In this document: positions 10,548 to 18,919 of the stretch, one piece after another
How positions within the stretch are numbered: position 1 is the first letter of the stretch
How the letters are laid out: each line of letters begins with the position of its first letter
Assembly (NCBI RefSeq): GCF_003254465.1
Contig: NZ_QDFI01000026.1
Coordinates: forward strand, 1-50,802
DNA length: 50,802 bases
From: Meridianimarinicoccus zhengii
GTDB lineage: Bacteria; Pseudomonadota; Alphaproteobacteria; Rhodobacterales; Rhodobacteraceae
Direction of reading: 5' to 3'
Program-made: the position numbers and the translations under genes
Notes under the pieces: model-generated
What the model saw: the letters and a program-made list of their open reading frames with translations, nothing else
Told to the model about the DNA's origin: nothing
The model's database searches: none

Positions 10548-11135
10548 CTACGCCGTTTCGAGATACACGCGCAACCGGCGGCGGGCATCGTAGCCGCCGG
10601 TTAAAAGATTCACGGCGAAGTCCGGGGTTTCAGCCGTTCCATCGGCCGATATCCGTGCCGCGACAAGACACTCCACCTCACGCGTCAGCGTCCATTGCAG
10701 CCCGCCGCCGCCCATCGGGTACTGCACGTTCGGCGGCATGTCCGCGTCATGGCGGATTGTGGGCAGGATCTTGCACAAGCGCCGGGAACCCCGCACCTGC
10801 ATGTTTCGAAGGGCCGCCTCTTGCAGGTCTTGATACCCCTCCGCCCCGCGCTCGGACAGGATCGCGTCGTTCACCGTCGGTCGCAGCTTGTCCTGCGCGG
10901 CGGTCGCTGCAGGCAGGCCCATCCGGCCACCCGAGCGCAGGGTCGTTCCCGAAAACCGGAAATCCGCCGGTTTCAGCGGTTCGCAGATCAGCGCGATGGC
11001 GTAGCCGTTCGCAAGCCGCCCTGCATGAAACCCGAGCTGCGCCTCGATCTGAGGTTCCGAACCGGGCCAGATCACGTTCAACGTCGTGATGTCCCCTGAC
11101 AGCTTCGGCTTGGCCCCAACCGAAATGTCCTTCAT
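10548..11135 (-). CDS. conserved-looking protein of unknown function
   Basis: 195 residues; I do not recognise the family. It has no signal peptide and no membrane segment. The middle is mixed and charged; a GGGG run (near residue 143) precedes a pattern-rich C-terminal stretch (WTLTREVECLVAARI) that looks like beta strands. ATG 11135 is the only good start before the divergent purB; longer in-frame extension would run antisense through purB. It is convergent with gltA and divergent from purB (96-bp gap). Confidence 0.7.
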   Translation of the reverse strand: MKDISVGAKPKLSGDITTLNVIWPGSEPQIEAQLGFHAGRLANGYAIALICEPLKPADFRFSGTTLRSGGRMGLPAATAAQDKLRPTVNDAILSERGAEGYQDLQEAALRNMQVRGSRRLCKILPTIRHDADMPPNVQYPMGGGGLQWTLTREVECLVAARISADGTAETPDFAVNLLTGGYDARRRLRVYLETA

Positions 11136-11231
11136 CCCGATGCCCCCCCATGCGTCACTTTCGATGTCTTGTCGCACCGTTGACCCGCGTCTAAGACTGC
11201 CACGCAATCTTTCCGACACAAAGGCAAAACC

Positions 11232-12539
11232 ATGATCCCCCGATACTCCCGTCCCGACATGGTCGCCACCTGGTCGCCCGAGACCAAGTTCCGCATCTGG
11301 TTCGAGATCGAGGCCCATGCCTGCGACGCGATGGCCGAGCTGGGCGTGATCCCGCGGGAAAACGCCGCCGCCGTCTGGAAGGCCGCGGATACGGACTTCG
11401 ACGTGGCCCGCATCGACGAGATCGAGGCGGTCACGAAGCATGACGTCATCGCCTTCCTGACCCATCTCGCGGAAATCATCGGCAACGATGCCGCGCGCTT
11501 CGTGCACCAGGGAATGACCAGCTCCGACGTTCTGGACACCACGTTCAACATCCAGCTCGTGCGCGCCGCCGATATCCTGCTGGCGGACATGGACGCCCTG
11601 CTGGCGGCGCTGAAACGGCGCGCGATGGAGCACAAGCACACGATCCGCATCGGGCGCTCCCACGGCATCCATGCCGAGCCGACCACGATGGGCCTGACCT
11701 TCGCGCGCTTCTACGCGGAAATGGAGCGCAACCGGAACCGGCTGGAAAAGGCGCGGTTCGAGGTCGCCACCGGCGCGATCTCCGGCGCGGTCGGCACCTT
11801 CGCCAATATCGACCCGGCCGTCGAGGCCCATGTCTGCGACAAGCTGGGCCTGCGTCCGGAACCGATTTCGACCCAGGTGATCCCGCGCGACCGGCACGCG
11901 ATGTTCTTCGCCACGCTCGGGGTCATCGCCTCCAGCATCGAGAACATCGCCACCGAGATCCGCCACATGCAGCGCACCGAGGTCCTGGAGGCGGAGGAGT
12001 TCTTTTCCAAGGGCCAGAAGGGGTCCAGCGCGATGCCGCACAAGCGCAACCCGGTGCTGACCGAGAACCTCACGGGGCTCGCACGGCTGGTGCGCATGGC
12101 GGTGATCCCGGCGATGGAGAACGTCGCGCTCTGGCATGAACGTGATATTTCGCACAGTTCCGTCGAGCGCGCTATCGGCCCGGACGCGACCGTGACGCTG
12201 GATTTCGCCCTCGCCCGCCTGACTGGCGTCGTGGACAAGCTGGTGGTGTATCCCGACGCCATGATCGCCAACATGAACAAATTTCGGGGGCTGGTGCATT
12301 CCCAGCGCGTGCTGCTGGCGCTGACCCAGAAGGGCGTGAGCCGCGAGGATGCCTATACCCTCGTGCAGCGCAACGCCATGAAAGTCTGGGAAGCGGGTGC
12401 CGATTTCATGACCGAGTTGAGGGCCGATCCGGAGGTGACGGCGGTCCTCAGCGATGCCGAGATCGCCGAAAAATTCGACATCGGCTACCATACGAAGCAT
12501 GTGGACACCATTTTCGACCGCGTATTCGGGGCCACGTGA
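11232..12539 (+). CDS. purB: adenylosuccinate lyase
   Basis: 435 residues. It catalyses two purine steps: SAICAR to AICAR and adenylosuccinate to AMP, each releasing fumarate. The fumarase/aspartase superfamily signature SSAMPHKRNP is near residues 265-274, and conserved TSSDVLDT and GRSHGIHAEP blocks lie in the first half. Start ATG 11232 opens with MIPRYSRPDM, typical of the family. A 61-bp gap separates it from a small exported protein gene that has its own ribosome site. Confidence 0.97.
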   Translation: MIPRYSRPDMVATWSPETKFRIWFEIEAHACDAMAELGVIPRENAAAVWKAADTDFDVARIDEIEAVTKHDVIAFLTHLAEIIGNDAARFVHQGMTSSDVLDTTFNIQLVRAADILLADMDALLAALKRRAMEHKHTIRIGRSHGIHAEPTTMGLTFARFYAEMERNRNRLEKARFEVATGAISGAVGTFANIDPAVEAHVCDKLGLRPEPISTQVIPRDRHAMFFATLGVIASSIENIATEIRHMQRTEVLEAEEFFSKGQKGSSAMPHKRNPVLTENLTGLARLVRMAVIPAMENVALWHERDISHSSVERAIGPDATVTLDFALARLTGVVDKLVVYPDAMIANMNKFRGLVHSQRVLLALTQKGVSREDAYTLVQRNAMKVWEAGADFMTELRADPEVTAVLSDAEIAEKFDIGYHTKHVDTIFDRVFGAT

Positions 12540-12600
12540 CATTTTCTTGCCCTGCGGACGGTCTGTGCTACGCTTTCGTATCCACAACAGGGAGACTGAG

Positions 12601-12762
12601 ATGAAGACCAAGATCCTTCTGACGGCCTTCGTTCTGGTTGCATCGCCGGGCATCGCGCTGGCGCAGTGCAGCTGGGGCAAATCCGAAAGCGTGGCCTCCT
12701 GCGCCGCGGGCAGCGTCTGGGACAGCGAAAGCCAGCGCTGCGTGACTGCAACCACGAGCTGA
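12601..12762 (+). CDS. 53-residue exported Cys-containing protein
   Basis: The first 21 residues are a clear signal peptide (MKTKILLTAFVLVASPGIALA, cut before QCSW); the mature protein would be only about 32 residues. It contains three Cys, with a CAAGSVWDSESQRC block of the CxxGxxWDxxxxxC type that resembles small chitin-binding-like knots. AGGGAGACTGAG lies directly before the ATG. A good hairpin terminator follows. Function unknown; I recall similar tiny exported proteins behind purB in other Rhodobacterales, but cannot check. Confidence 0.75.
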   Translation: MKTKILLTAFVLVASPGIALAQCSWGKSESVASCAAGSVWDSESQRCVTATTS

Positions 12763-12805
12763 CCCACACAGCGACGCGGGCACGCCCGCGACGACCGAAT
12801 TCAGG

Positions 12806-12836
12806 CACCCTGCCCCTGCGGCAGGGTGTTTGCTTT
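12806..12836 (+). terminator. Rho-independent-type terminator
   Basis: Perfect 9-bp arms (CACCCTGCC at 12806-12814, GGCAGGGTG at 12820-12828), 5-nt loop, then TTTGCTTTC. It ends the purB/small-protein unit. Confidence 0.75.
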
Positions 12837-12861
12837 CGTGGCCGTCCGATCCGGTCTTGGC

Positions 12862-12876
12862 GTAACCGGCTCTTAA
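12862..12876 (-). promoter_or_regulatory. CtrA-type box upstream of fliG
   Basis: Read on the minus strand it is TTAA-N7-TTAC; consensus CtrA is TTAA-N7-TTAAC. It has one mismatch in the two TTAA halves and lies 33-48 bp before the fliG start, a position suited to direct control. Confidence 0.5.
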
Positions 12877-12908
12877 GGCGACTCGGTCCACCGTGGGCCA
12901 TCGGCAGA

Positions 12909-13976
12909 ATGCGGAGTTTCACGGTGACACAATCCCTGTCCAGCACGGCCCCGGCCCACCAGCCGGCATTCTCGAAATCACGCCCAGCGCTGTCGCGACG
13001 CCAGAAGGCCGCGATCATCGTGCGGCTCATGCTGAAGGAAGGCGCGCAACTGTCGCTCGACTCGCTGCCAGAGGCAATGCAGATGGAACTGACCCATGAA
13101 ATGGGCGCGATCCGGACCATCGACCGGGCCACGCTGCATGCGGTGATCGACGAATTCATGGCGGAGGTGGAAGATCTCGGGGCCGCCTTCCCCGGCGGTC
13201 TCGAAGGGGCGCTCGATCTGCTCGACGGGGCGCTGAACGCGTCGAACCTGCGCAGGCTCCGGCGCGAGACCGGGATCGTGGTACCCGGTGACCCGTGGGA
13301 CCTGGTCGGGAGCCTGCCGCCCGAACGTCTGGCCCTGCTTGCCGAACAGGAAAGCGCAGAAATCGCCGCGGTGATGCTATCGAAGCTGCCCGTGGCGCTG
13401 TCGGCCAAGGTGTTGGGCATCCTTCCGACGGATCGCGGGCGCGAGATCGCCATCGCCATGTCGGGCACCGGCAAGGTCGATCCCGACACGGTCCGCACCA
13501 TCGGGCATGCGCTGGCCGCGCAACTGGCCGATGAAACGCCGCCCGCCTTTGATGGCGCACCCATTGGCAGGATCGGGGAAATCCTGAATTCGTCGAAACC
13601 CGCCACGCGCGACGGGCTGCTGACCGCCCTAGGCGAAGAGGATGCAGACCTGACCGCTGCGGTGCGCCAGCGCATTTTCACCTTCGCCGACATCGCCGCG
13701 CGGGTCGAACCGCGCGACATCCCCAAGGTGACCCGCGCCATCGACCAGGAGTTGCTGGTTCTGGCGCTGGCCGTGTCGGATGACCGGGACGGCGCGTCGG
13801 TGGACTTCATCCTTGCCAACATGTCGCAACGCATGGCCGGGCAGTTGCGCGACGAGATCGAGGACCGGGGCAAGGTCAAGCCCGACGACAGCGAAGACGC
13901 GAAATCGCGCATCGTGGCCGCGATCCGTGATCTCGAACAGGCAGGGGAACTTGCGCTGATCGATCAGGCAGGCTGA
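12909..13976 (+). CDS. fliG: flagellar motor switch protein FliG
   Basis: 355 residues from ATG 12909, or 350 from GTG 12924, which has GCGGAG at a better distance. The N-terminal block SRRQKAAIIVRLMLKEGA and the C-terminal block with DDRDGASVDFILANMSQRMA-like charged helices match alphaproteobacterial FliG, the rotor protein that meets the stator MotA. It stands alone here rather than in the main flagellar cluster. A near-consensus CtrA box sits just upstream, in keeping with CtrA control of motility in Rhodobacterales. Confidence 0.85.
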   Translation: MRSFTVTQSLSSTAPAHQPAFSKSRPALSRRQKAAIIVRLMLKEGAQLSLDSLPEAMQMELTHEMGAIRTIDRATLHAVIDEFMAEVEDLGAAFPGGLEGALDLLDGALNASNLRRLRRETGIVVPGDPWDLVGSLPPERLALLAEQESAEIAAVMLSKLPVALSAKVLGILPTDRGREIAIAMSGTGKVDPDTVRTIGHALAAQLADETPPAFDGAPIGRIGEILNSSKPATRDGLLTALGEEDADLTAAVRQRIFTFADIAARVEPRDIPKVTRAIDQELLVLALAVSDDRDGASVDFILANMSQRMAGQLRDEIEDRGKVKPDDSEDAKSRIVAAIRDLEQAGELALIDQAG

Positions 13977-14105
13977 GGCGCCGGGCTGCGCTGCTGCCGC
14001 GTTTCGCCACCGCGACGGCGTGATCCTGCCGCCCAATGCCCGCGTGACTGCGCCGCGGGATGGGTCTGACGCGGCCAGATCGATGGTCCACATGCGCGGA
14101 GACGA

Positions 14106-15239
14106 TCAGGGCCTGCCGCCGGATCGGTCGCCACCGGGCGCGCTGATCCGTCCGCCCGTGATCGGTGATGGCACGCCGGTCGTCGTCGGACCGGAAATCG
14201 GCAGCCCGCGCGCGACCCGCACCGCGAGAAAGGCGAAGGCCTGCGCCTCCAGCATGTCCCCGTCCAGCCCGACCTCCTCCACTGGGAGAACGGGGCACAC
14301 GAGATGCGCCGCCAGCCGCGCCATGACATGCCGGTTGCGCCGCCCGCCCCCGCTGACCAGCAGCCGCCCGATGGGCCGCGGGCACCAGTCCAGCCCGTTC
14401 ACCACGCCCAGCACCGCCGCCTCGGCCAGTGTCGCCGCCGCATCTGCATCGGCAAGTCCGCTCACGGCACTTCCAAGCGTGGCAAACGCATCCCGGTCGA
14501 GGCTCTTGGGCGGCTCCAAAGCGAAGAAGGGATCGGCCAGATATTCCCGAAGCACATCGCGGTCGAACTGCCCCGCGGCAGCCAAGGCCCCGTCCACGTC
14601 GCAGGCCGCGCCGCACCGGACCCGCATCAGGTCGTCGAGCGGGGCATTCGCAGGCCCGGTATCGAAGGCCAGCATCGCGCCGGGATCAAAGGGTCCCGCG
14701 CAAACAGGGTCGACCCATGTCAGGTTCCCGACCCCGCCCAGATTGAGAAAAGCCACCGGCCCCCGCGCGCCGATCCAGCGCGCCAGCGCGAAATGGAACA
14801 CCGGCGCCAGCGGCGCGCCCTGCCCGCCCGCCGCCACGTCCGCCGTGCGGAAATCCCACGCGACGGGCCGCCCCAGCCGTGCCGCCAACCGCGCGCCATC
14901 GCCCGCCTGGTGCGTGCCGCGCCCGCCGGGATCGTGGGCCAGCGTCTGGCCGTGAAAGCCCACGATCTCGCCCGGCAGGTCGGCCAGCAGGTCGGCATGG
15001 GCGGCCTCCACCAGCTCCGCAACCGACGCGACGCTGTCGTCGCCGGGCCAGCGTCCCAGACCCGCACCCAGCACCGCGCGCTCGTTGGCCCCGTAAGCGC
15101 GATAGGCGGTTGGGCCGAATTCCGTCACCGTCTCGCCATCGGTCAGGATCGCCGCCGCATCCACCCCGTCGAGTGACGTGCCCGACATGGCCCCCAGCGC
15201 CCAAACGGCCCCCGCATCCGACACCGGCTTTCCCTTCAT
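14106..15239 (-). CDS. anmK: 1,6-anhydro-N-acetylmuramic acid kinase
   Basis: 377 residues. It phosphorylates anhydroMurNAc recovered from cell-wall turnover, feeding the MurQ recycling route. The ASKHA-fold phosphate loop [10 protein letters not shown] is at about residues 19-28. [11 protein letters not shown] (near 100), [10 protein letters not shown] (near 171), FDTGPAN and LVSGGG (near 320) are all family blocks. The C-terminus is Gly/Pro-rich. It is divergent from tyrS with only about 50 bp between, so the promoters face away from each other in a tight space. Confidence 0.94.
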   Translation of the reverse strand: MKGKPVSDAGAVWALGAMSGTSLDGVDAAAILTDGETVTEFGPTAYRAYGANERAVLGAGLGRWPGDDSVASVAELVEAAHADLLADLPGEIVGFHGQTLAHDPGGRGTHQAGDGARLAARLGRPVAWDFRTADVAAGGQGAPLAPVFHFALARWIGARGPVAFLNLGGVGNLTWVDPVCAGPFDPGAMLAFDTGPANAPLDDLMRVRCGAACDVDGALAAAGQFDRDVLREYLADPFFALEPPKSLDRDAFATLGSAVSGLADADAAATLAEAAVLGVVNGLDWCPRPIGRLLVSGGGRRNRHVMARLAAHLVCPVLPVEEVGLDGDMLEAQAFAFLAVRVARGLPISGPTTTGVPSPITGGRISAPGGDRSGGRP

Positions 15240-15289
15240 CCCGCTTCCCCCTATACACGCGCCACCCGATGTGAATGGACCGATCCCCG

Positions 15290-16543
15290 ATGACCTACCA
15301 CCCGAAATCCGAGTTCCTCAACGTGATGACGACGCGCGGGTTCATGGCCGACTGCACCGACCTGCAGGGGTTGGACGAAGCGCTGCGCGACGGGACCGTG
15401 CCCTGCTATATCGGTTATGACGCGACCGCGGCCTCGCTCCATGTCGGGCATCTTCTGAATATCATGATGCTGCGCTGGTTGCAGAAGACCGGGCACAAGC
15501 CGATCACGCTGATGGGGGGCGGCACGACCAAGGTGGGCGATCCGTCCTTTCGTGCCGACGAACGCCCGCTGCTGGGTCCGGAGCAGATCGACGCCAACAT
15601 CGCGGGCATGAGCCGCGTTTTCGCGCGCTATCTCGACTATGGCGAAGGGCCCACTGGCGCCTTGATGCTCAACAACGCGGAATGGCTGGACGGGCTGAAT
15701 TACCTCGACTTCCTGCGTGACATCGGGCGGCATTTCAGCGTGAACCGAATGCTGTCGTTCGAATCCGTGAAATCGCGGCTCGACCGGGAACAATCGCTGT
15801 CGTTCCTCGAATTCAACTACATGATCCTGCAGGCCTATGATTTCCTCGAACTGAACCGCCGCTACGGCTGCCGCTTGCAGATGGGCGGGTCGGACCAGTG
15901 GGGCAATATCGTCAACGGGATCGATTTGACCCGCCGGGTGCTCGACCACGAGATCTTCGGGCTGACCTCGCCGCTGTTGACCACCTCGGACGGGCGCAAG
16001 ATGGGCAAGTCCGCGGGGGGGGCCGTTTGGCTCGATGGCGGGATGCTGAGCCCTTACGAATTCTGGCAGTTCTGGCGCAACACCACCGATGCCGATGTGG
16101 GGCGCTTCCTGAGGCTCTACACCGAACTGCCGCTCGACGAATGCAACCGCCTGGGCGCGCTGGCAGGCGCCGAGATCAACGACGCCAAGATCCGGCTTGC
16201 GAACGAGGTGACGACGCTGCTGCACGGGGCCGAGGCAGCGCAGACCGCCGAGGCCACCGCGCGCGCGGTGTTCGAACAGGGCGGCGTGGGCGAAGACCTG
16301 CCGACTCTGGCGCTGACCGGGGCCGAACTGGGCGACGGGATATCGGTCGTGCAGCTCTTCGTGCGGGCGGGTCTGGCGAAGTCCGGCAAGGACGCCAAGC
16401 GCCTGATCGCCGAAAACGGCGCGCGGCTGGACGATGCGCCGCTGACCGATGCAGGGCTGGTGCTGGATGCCGCCGCGCTTGCATCGCCGGTGAAGCTTTC
16501 GGCCGGGCGCAAGCGGCACGCGCTGGTGACGTTGCAGGGCTGA
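15290..16543 (+). CDS. tyrS: tyrosyl-tRNA synthetase
   Basis: 417 residues, class I synthetase of the TyrRS type. The HIGH motif is HVGH at 51-54 and the KMSKS motif is KMGKS near 237-241. A C-terminal S4-type RNA-binding domain (about 350-417, [16 protein letters not shown]) recognises tRNA-Tyr. ATG 15290 (MTYHPKSEF) fits the family start; an in-frame ATG at 15275 would add five residues. Divergent from anmK. Confidence 0.96.
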   Translation: MTYHPKSEFLNVMTTRGFMADCTDLQGLDEALRDGTVPCYIGYDATAASLHVGHLLNIMMLRWLQKTGHKPITLMGGGTTKVGDPSFRADERPLLGPEQIDANIAGMSRVFARYLDYGEGPTGALMLNNAEWLDGLNYLDFLRDIGRHFSVNRMLSFESVKSRLDREQSLSFLEFNYMILQAYDFLELNRRYGCRLQMGGSDQWGNIVNGIDLTRRVLDHEIFGLTSPLLTTSDGRKMGKSAGGAVWLDGGMLSPYEFWQFWRNTTDADVGRFLRLYTELPLDECNRLGALAGAEINDAKIRLANEVTTLLHGAEAAQTAEATARAVFEQGGVGEDLPTLALTGAELGDGISVVQLFVRAGLAKSGKDAKRLIAENGARLDDAPLTDAGLVLDAAALASPVKLSAGRKRHALVTLQG

Positions 16544-16547
16544 CCTT

Positions 16548-16700
16548 TCAGCGCAGCAGGCGCCACGCGATTTCGATCGCACCGAGCAGGGCACCGACCG
16601 GAACGGCCAATGCGATCGACACCCATAGCGCCCCTGCACGCGTGGGGCGCGGGGGGGGCGCGTGAACGCCCATGACGGTCTGGCGGGGTTTGCGGGCCAT
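16548..16700 (-). CDS. 50-residue single-pass membrane protein
   Basis: A short frame from ATG 16700 to TGA at 16548. It begins with basic residues (MARKPRQ), has a Pro-rich linker (APPPRPTRA), then a hydrophobic helix of about 20 residues (LWVSIALAVPVGALLGAI), and ends in EIAWRLLR. That gives one membrane span with the N-terminus inside by the positive-inside rule. It occupies the tyrS-acetyltransferase gap exactly and has no overlap with either coding region. No strong ribosome site is seen. Function unknown. Confidence 0.6.
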   Translation of the reverse strand: MARKPRQTVMGVHAPPPRPTRAGALWVSIALAVPVGALLGAIEIAWRLLR

Positions 16701-16737
16701 GGCACCATTAGGGCGGCGTTAGGTAAGTGCCGCGTTA

Positions 16738-17727
16738 ATGGCGGACATGGACTGGCACGACACAGAAACCCCCGCCCTGCCCGGCGCGGCACCGATGCAG
16801 CAGCACCCGGCCTATGCCGCAACCAGCCTCGCGTTGGGGCGGCAGGTGCGCTGGCTGCGGCTGGGTCCGGCGCATGCACCGATGGGCAGCGCGCTGGTCC
16901 TGTGCCGCCGCTGGCCCGGGTTGGGGCGCGCCGCGCTCGTGTCGCGCGGACCTGTCTGGGTCGACAATCTGGCGCCCGCCGTGCGGCAGGCGGCGCTCGT
17001 ATCGCTGATCGACCGGCTGCGGCGCGACCACGTGGTCGTCATCGCGACCCCCGACCCGATCGCGGGGGCCGATCCGCTTGCGGGCAGCGGCCTGCTTCCT
17101 CTCGTGACACCGATCACACTGGCCACGCTGGACCTGGGCGGTGGCGCGGCGGTGCGACGTGCCCGGCTGCGGGGAAAGTGGCGTAACGCGCTGACCCGGG
17201 CCGAGGCTGCACCGCTGCACACCACGGCGACGCCCCTGCCACCGGACCCGGACCATTGGCTCTTGCGTGCCGAGGCTGCGCAGGCTCGTGCGCGCCGCTA
17301 TCGCCGCCTGCCCGGCGCGTTCGCCGTCGCCTGGGCGCGGGCAAACCCCGCGGACACGCTGCTGCTTGCAGCGCATGCCGCGACAGGCCCGGTCGCAGGC
17401 ATGCTATTCCTGCGCCACGGGAGCATGGCCAGCTACCACATCGGCTGGACAAGCGCCGAAGGGCGCAAGGCGAGCGCGCATACCCGGTTGATGTGGGAGG
17501 GGATCGCGCGGCTGGCCGCCGCTGGCGTGGCGCGGCTCGATCTCGACATGATCGATACCGAGACTGCGCCCGGCCTCGCGCGGTTCAAGCTGGGCACAGG
17601 GGCTGAGGCGGTAAGGCTGGGGGCCACGCGGATCGCGGCCCCCGGCACGGCGTACATGGCGCGCCTGATGCGCGCACCCGCACCCGTCGCCGGCACAGGG
17701 CCGCGGGCCGTACAGGTCACTCTGTGA
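16738..17727 (+). CDS. GNAT/FemAB-like acyltransferase
   Basis: 329 residues. The central and C-terminal half carries the GNAT-like pattern: GKWRNALTRAE (near 142), an RAEAAQARARRYRRLP helix, then GPVAGMLFLRHGSMASYHIGW (near 222-243) and RLMWEGIARLAAAGVARLDLDMID. Such proteins transfer acyl or aminoacyl groups; the substrate cannot be inferred. No signal peptide. The start ATG 16738 lies 37 bp from the divergent small membrane protein. Its last 11 bp overlap the end of the convergent cyclophilin gene. Confidence 0.72.
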   Translation: MADMDWHDTETPALPGAAPMQQHPAYAATSLALGRQVRWLRLGPAHAPMGSALVLCRRWPGLGRAALVSRGPVWVDNLAPAVRQAALVSLIDRLRRDHVVVIATPDPIAGADPLAGSGLLPLVTPITLATLDLGGGAAVRRARLRGKWRNALTRAEAAPLHTTATPLPPDPDHWLLRAEAAQARARRYRRLPGAFAVAWARANPADTLLLAAHAATGPVAGMLFLRHGSMASYHIGWTSAEGRKASAHTRLMWEGIARLAAAGVARLDLDMIDTETAPGLARFKLGTGAEAVRLGATRIAAPGTAYMARLMRAPAPVAGTGPRAVQVTL

Positions 17728-18274
17728 CGGTCACGCTGACCATCCGGTCCGGTTCGCCGATCACCGCGCCGTTCTGGCCTTCGCCACGCTTGATCGCATC
17801 CACGACGTCCATGCCGTCAGTCACGCGCCCCACCACGGTATACTGTCCGTCCAAGAACGGCCCGGGTTCGAACATGATGAAGAACTGGCTGTTGGCGCTG
17901 TCCGGGTCCTGCGCGCGCGCCATGCCGACCACGCCACGTTCGAAGCTGATGTCGGAGAATTCCGCCGCAAGGTCCGGACGGTCCGATCCGCCGCGCCCTG
18001 CCATGCGGATGTCGAAGCCCTCGCCCATGCGGCCGAATTCCACGTCGCCGGTCTGGGCCATGAACCCGTCGATCACCCGGTGGAAGACGACACCGTCATA
18101 GGCCCCCGCCTCGGCCAGCGCGGTGATCTGGTCCACGTGGCCCGGCGCCACGTCCTCCAGCAGATCGACGGTGATCGTGCCGGATGCCTCACCGGCGATC
18201 TCGATTTCCAGCCCCGTTGCCTGCGCATGCGCGGCACACAGCGCCAGGGCCCCTGCCAACCATACCTCACGCAT
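17717..18274 (-). CDS. exported cyclophilin-type peptidyl-prolyl isomerase
   Basis: 185 residues. A signal peptide (about 1-19, ending AHAQA) directs it to the periplasm. The cyclophilin core follows: VVFHRVIDGFMAQTGD (active-site Arg in FHRVI), SANSQFFIMF and GQYTVVGRV. It assists folding of exported proteins by prolyl cis-trans isomerisation. Its start overlaps the stop of the upstream cyclophilin by 8 bp, so the two form an operon. The 3' end overlaps the convergent acyltransferase gene. Confidence 0.93.
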   Translation of the reverse strand: MREVWLAGALALCAAHAQATGLEIEIAGEASGTITVDLLEDVAPGHVDQITALAEAGAYDGVVFHRVIDGFMAQTGDVEFGRMGEGFDIRMAGRGGSDRPDLAAEFSDISFERGVVGMARAQDPDSANSQFFIMFEPGPFLDGQYTVVGRVTDGMDVVDAIKRGEGQNGAVIGEPDRMVSVTVTE

Positions 18275-18773
18275 CGGCGGCCACCTTCACGCTGATCATC
18301 CGGTCGGGGGCCGCGGGCGGCTCGCCCCGCGCGATGCCGTCCACATGCTCCATGCCGGAAATCACGCGGCCATAGACCGTGTATTGCCCGTTCAGGAAAT
18401 GGTTGTCGCTGAAGTTGATGAAGAACTGCGAATTGGCCGAATTCGGGTTCGCCGACCGCGCCGCCCCCAGCGTGCCACGATCATGGGGCAGCTTGGAAAA
18501 CTCCGCCGGCAGGTCCGGCAGATCCGACCCACCCGTGCCCGCCCGGCGGATGTTGAAATCCCCTTCCATGTTGCCATGGGCCACGTCGCCGGTCTGGGCC
18601 ATGAACCCTTCGATCACGCGGTGGAACGCCACGTTGTCATAGGCGCCCGACCGGGCCAGTTCCTTCATCCGGTCGCAATGCCGCGGCGCCACGTCCGGCA
18701 TGAGCGCGATGGTCACCGGCCCGTCCTTCAGTTCGATGATGATGGTGTTTTCCGGATCCGCGATCTCGGCCAT
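18267..18773 (-). CDS. cytoplasmic cyclophilin-type peptidyl-prolyl isomerase
   Basis: 168 residues, no signal peptide. Core motifs are VAFHRVIEGFMAQTGD (near residue 50), SANSQFFINF and GQYTVYGRVI. It closely resembles the exported copy downstream, so the pair looks like a tandem duplication with split location. ATG 18773 was chosen: GAGAGGA lies 9 bp upstream. PpiB is the best-known relative. Confidence 0.93.
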   Translation of the reverse strand: MAEIADPENTIIIELKDGPVTIALMPDVAPRHCDRMKELARSGAYDNVAFHRVIEGFMAQTGDVAHGNMEGDFNIRRAGTGGSDLPDLPAEFSKLPHDRGTLGAARSANPNSANSQFFINFSDNHFLNGQYTVYGRVISGMEHVDGIARGEPPAAPDRMISVKVAADA

Positions 18774-18866
18774 GGGGAGGCATCCTCTCAAGCTGTGTCG
18801 GCGCAGACCCTAGGCCAGCGCGCGCAGAAAGGTCCAGCCCCGTCGGTACGCGCTGTCTTGTCTCTG

Positions 18867-18880
18867 TCACGGCGCCGTGA
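18867..18880. promoter_or_regulatory. 14-bp palindrome in the pgk promoter region
   Basis: TCACGGCGCCGTGA is a perfect palindrome 39 bp before the pgk start. It sits between a possible -35 (TTGTCT, 18858-18863) and -10 (TCTATC, 18881-18886), so a bound repressor would block the promoter. Confidence 0.4.
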
Positions 18881-18919
18881 TCTATCTTCGCGGGAAATAC
18901 GACGGCAAGGAGACGGACG

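Noticed and set aside
11136-12767. Long minus-strand extension of the 195-residue protein through purB
   Set aside because: It lies antisense to the conserved purB coding frame; GC-rich DNA readily gives such open shadows.
17850-17890. GGGTTCGAA resembling a tRNA T-loop
   Set aside because: It lies inside the cyclophilin coding frame and no acceptor stem or anticodon arm can be built around it.
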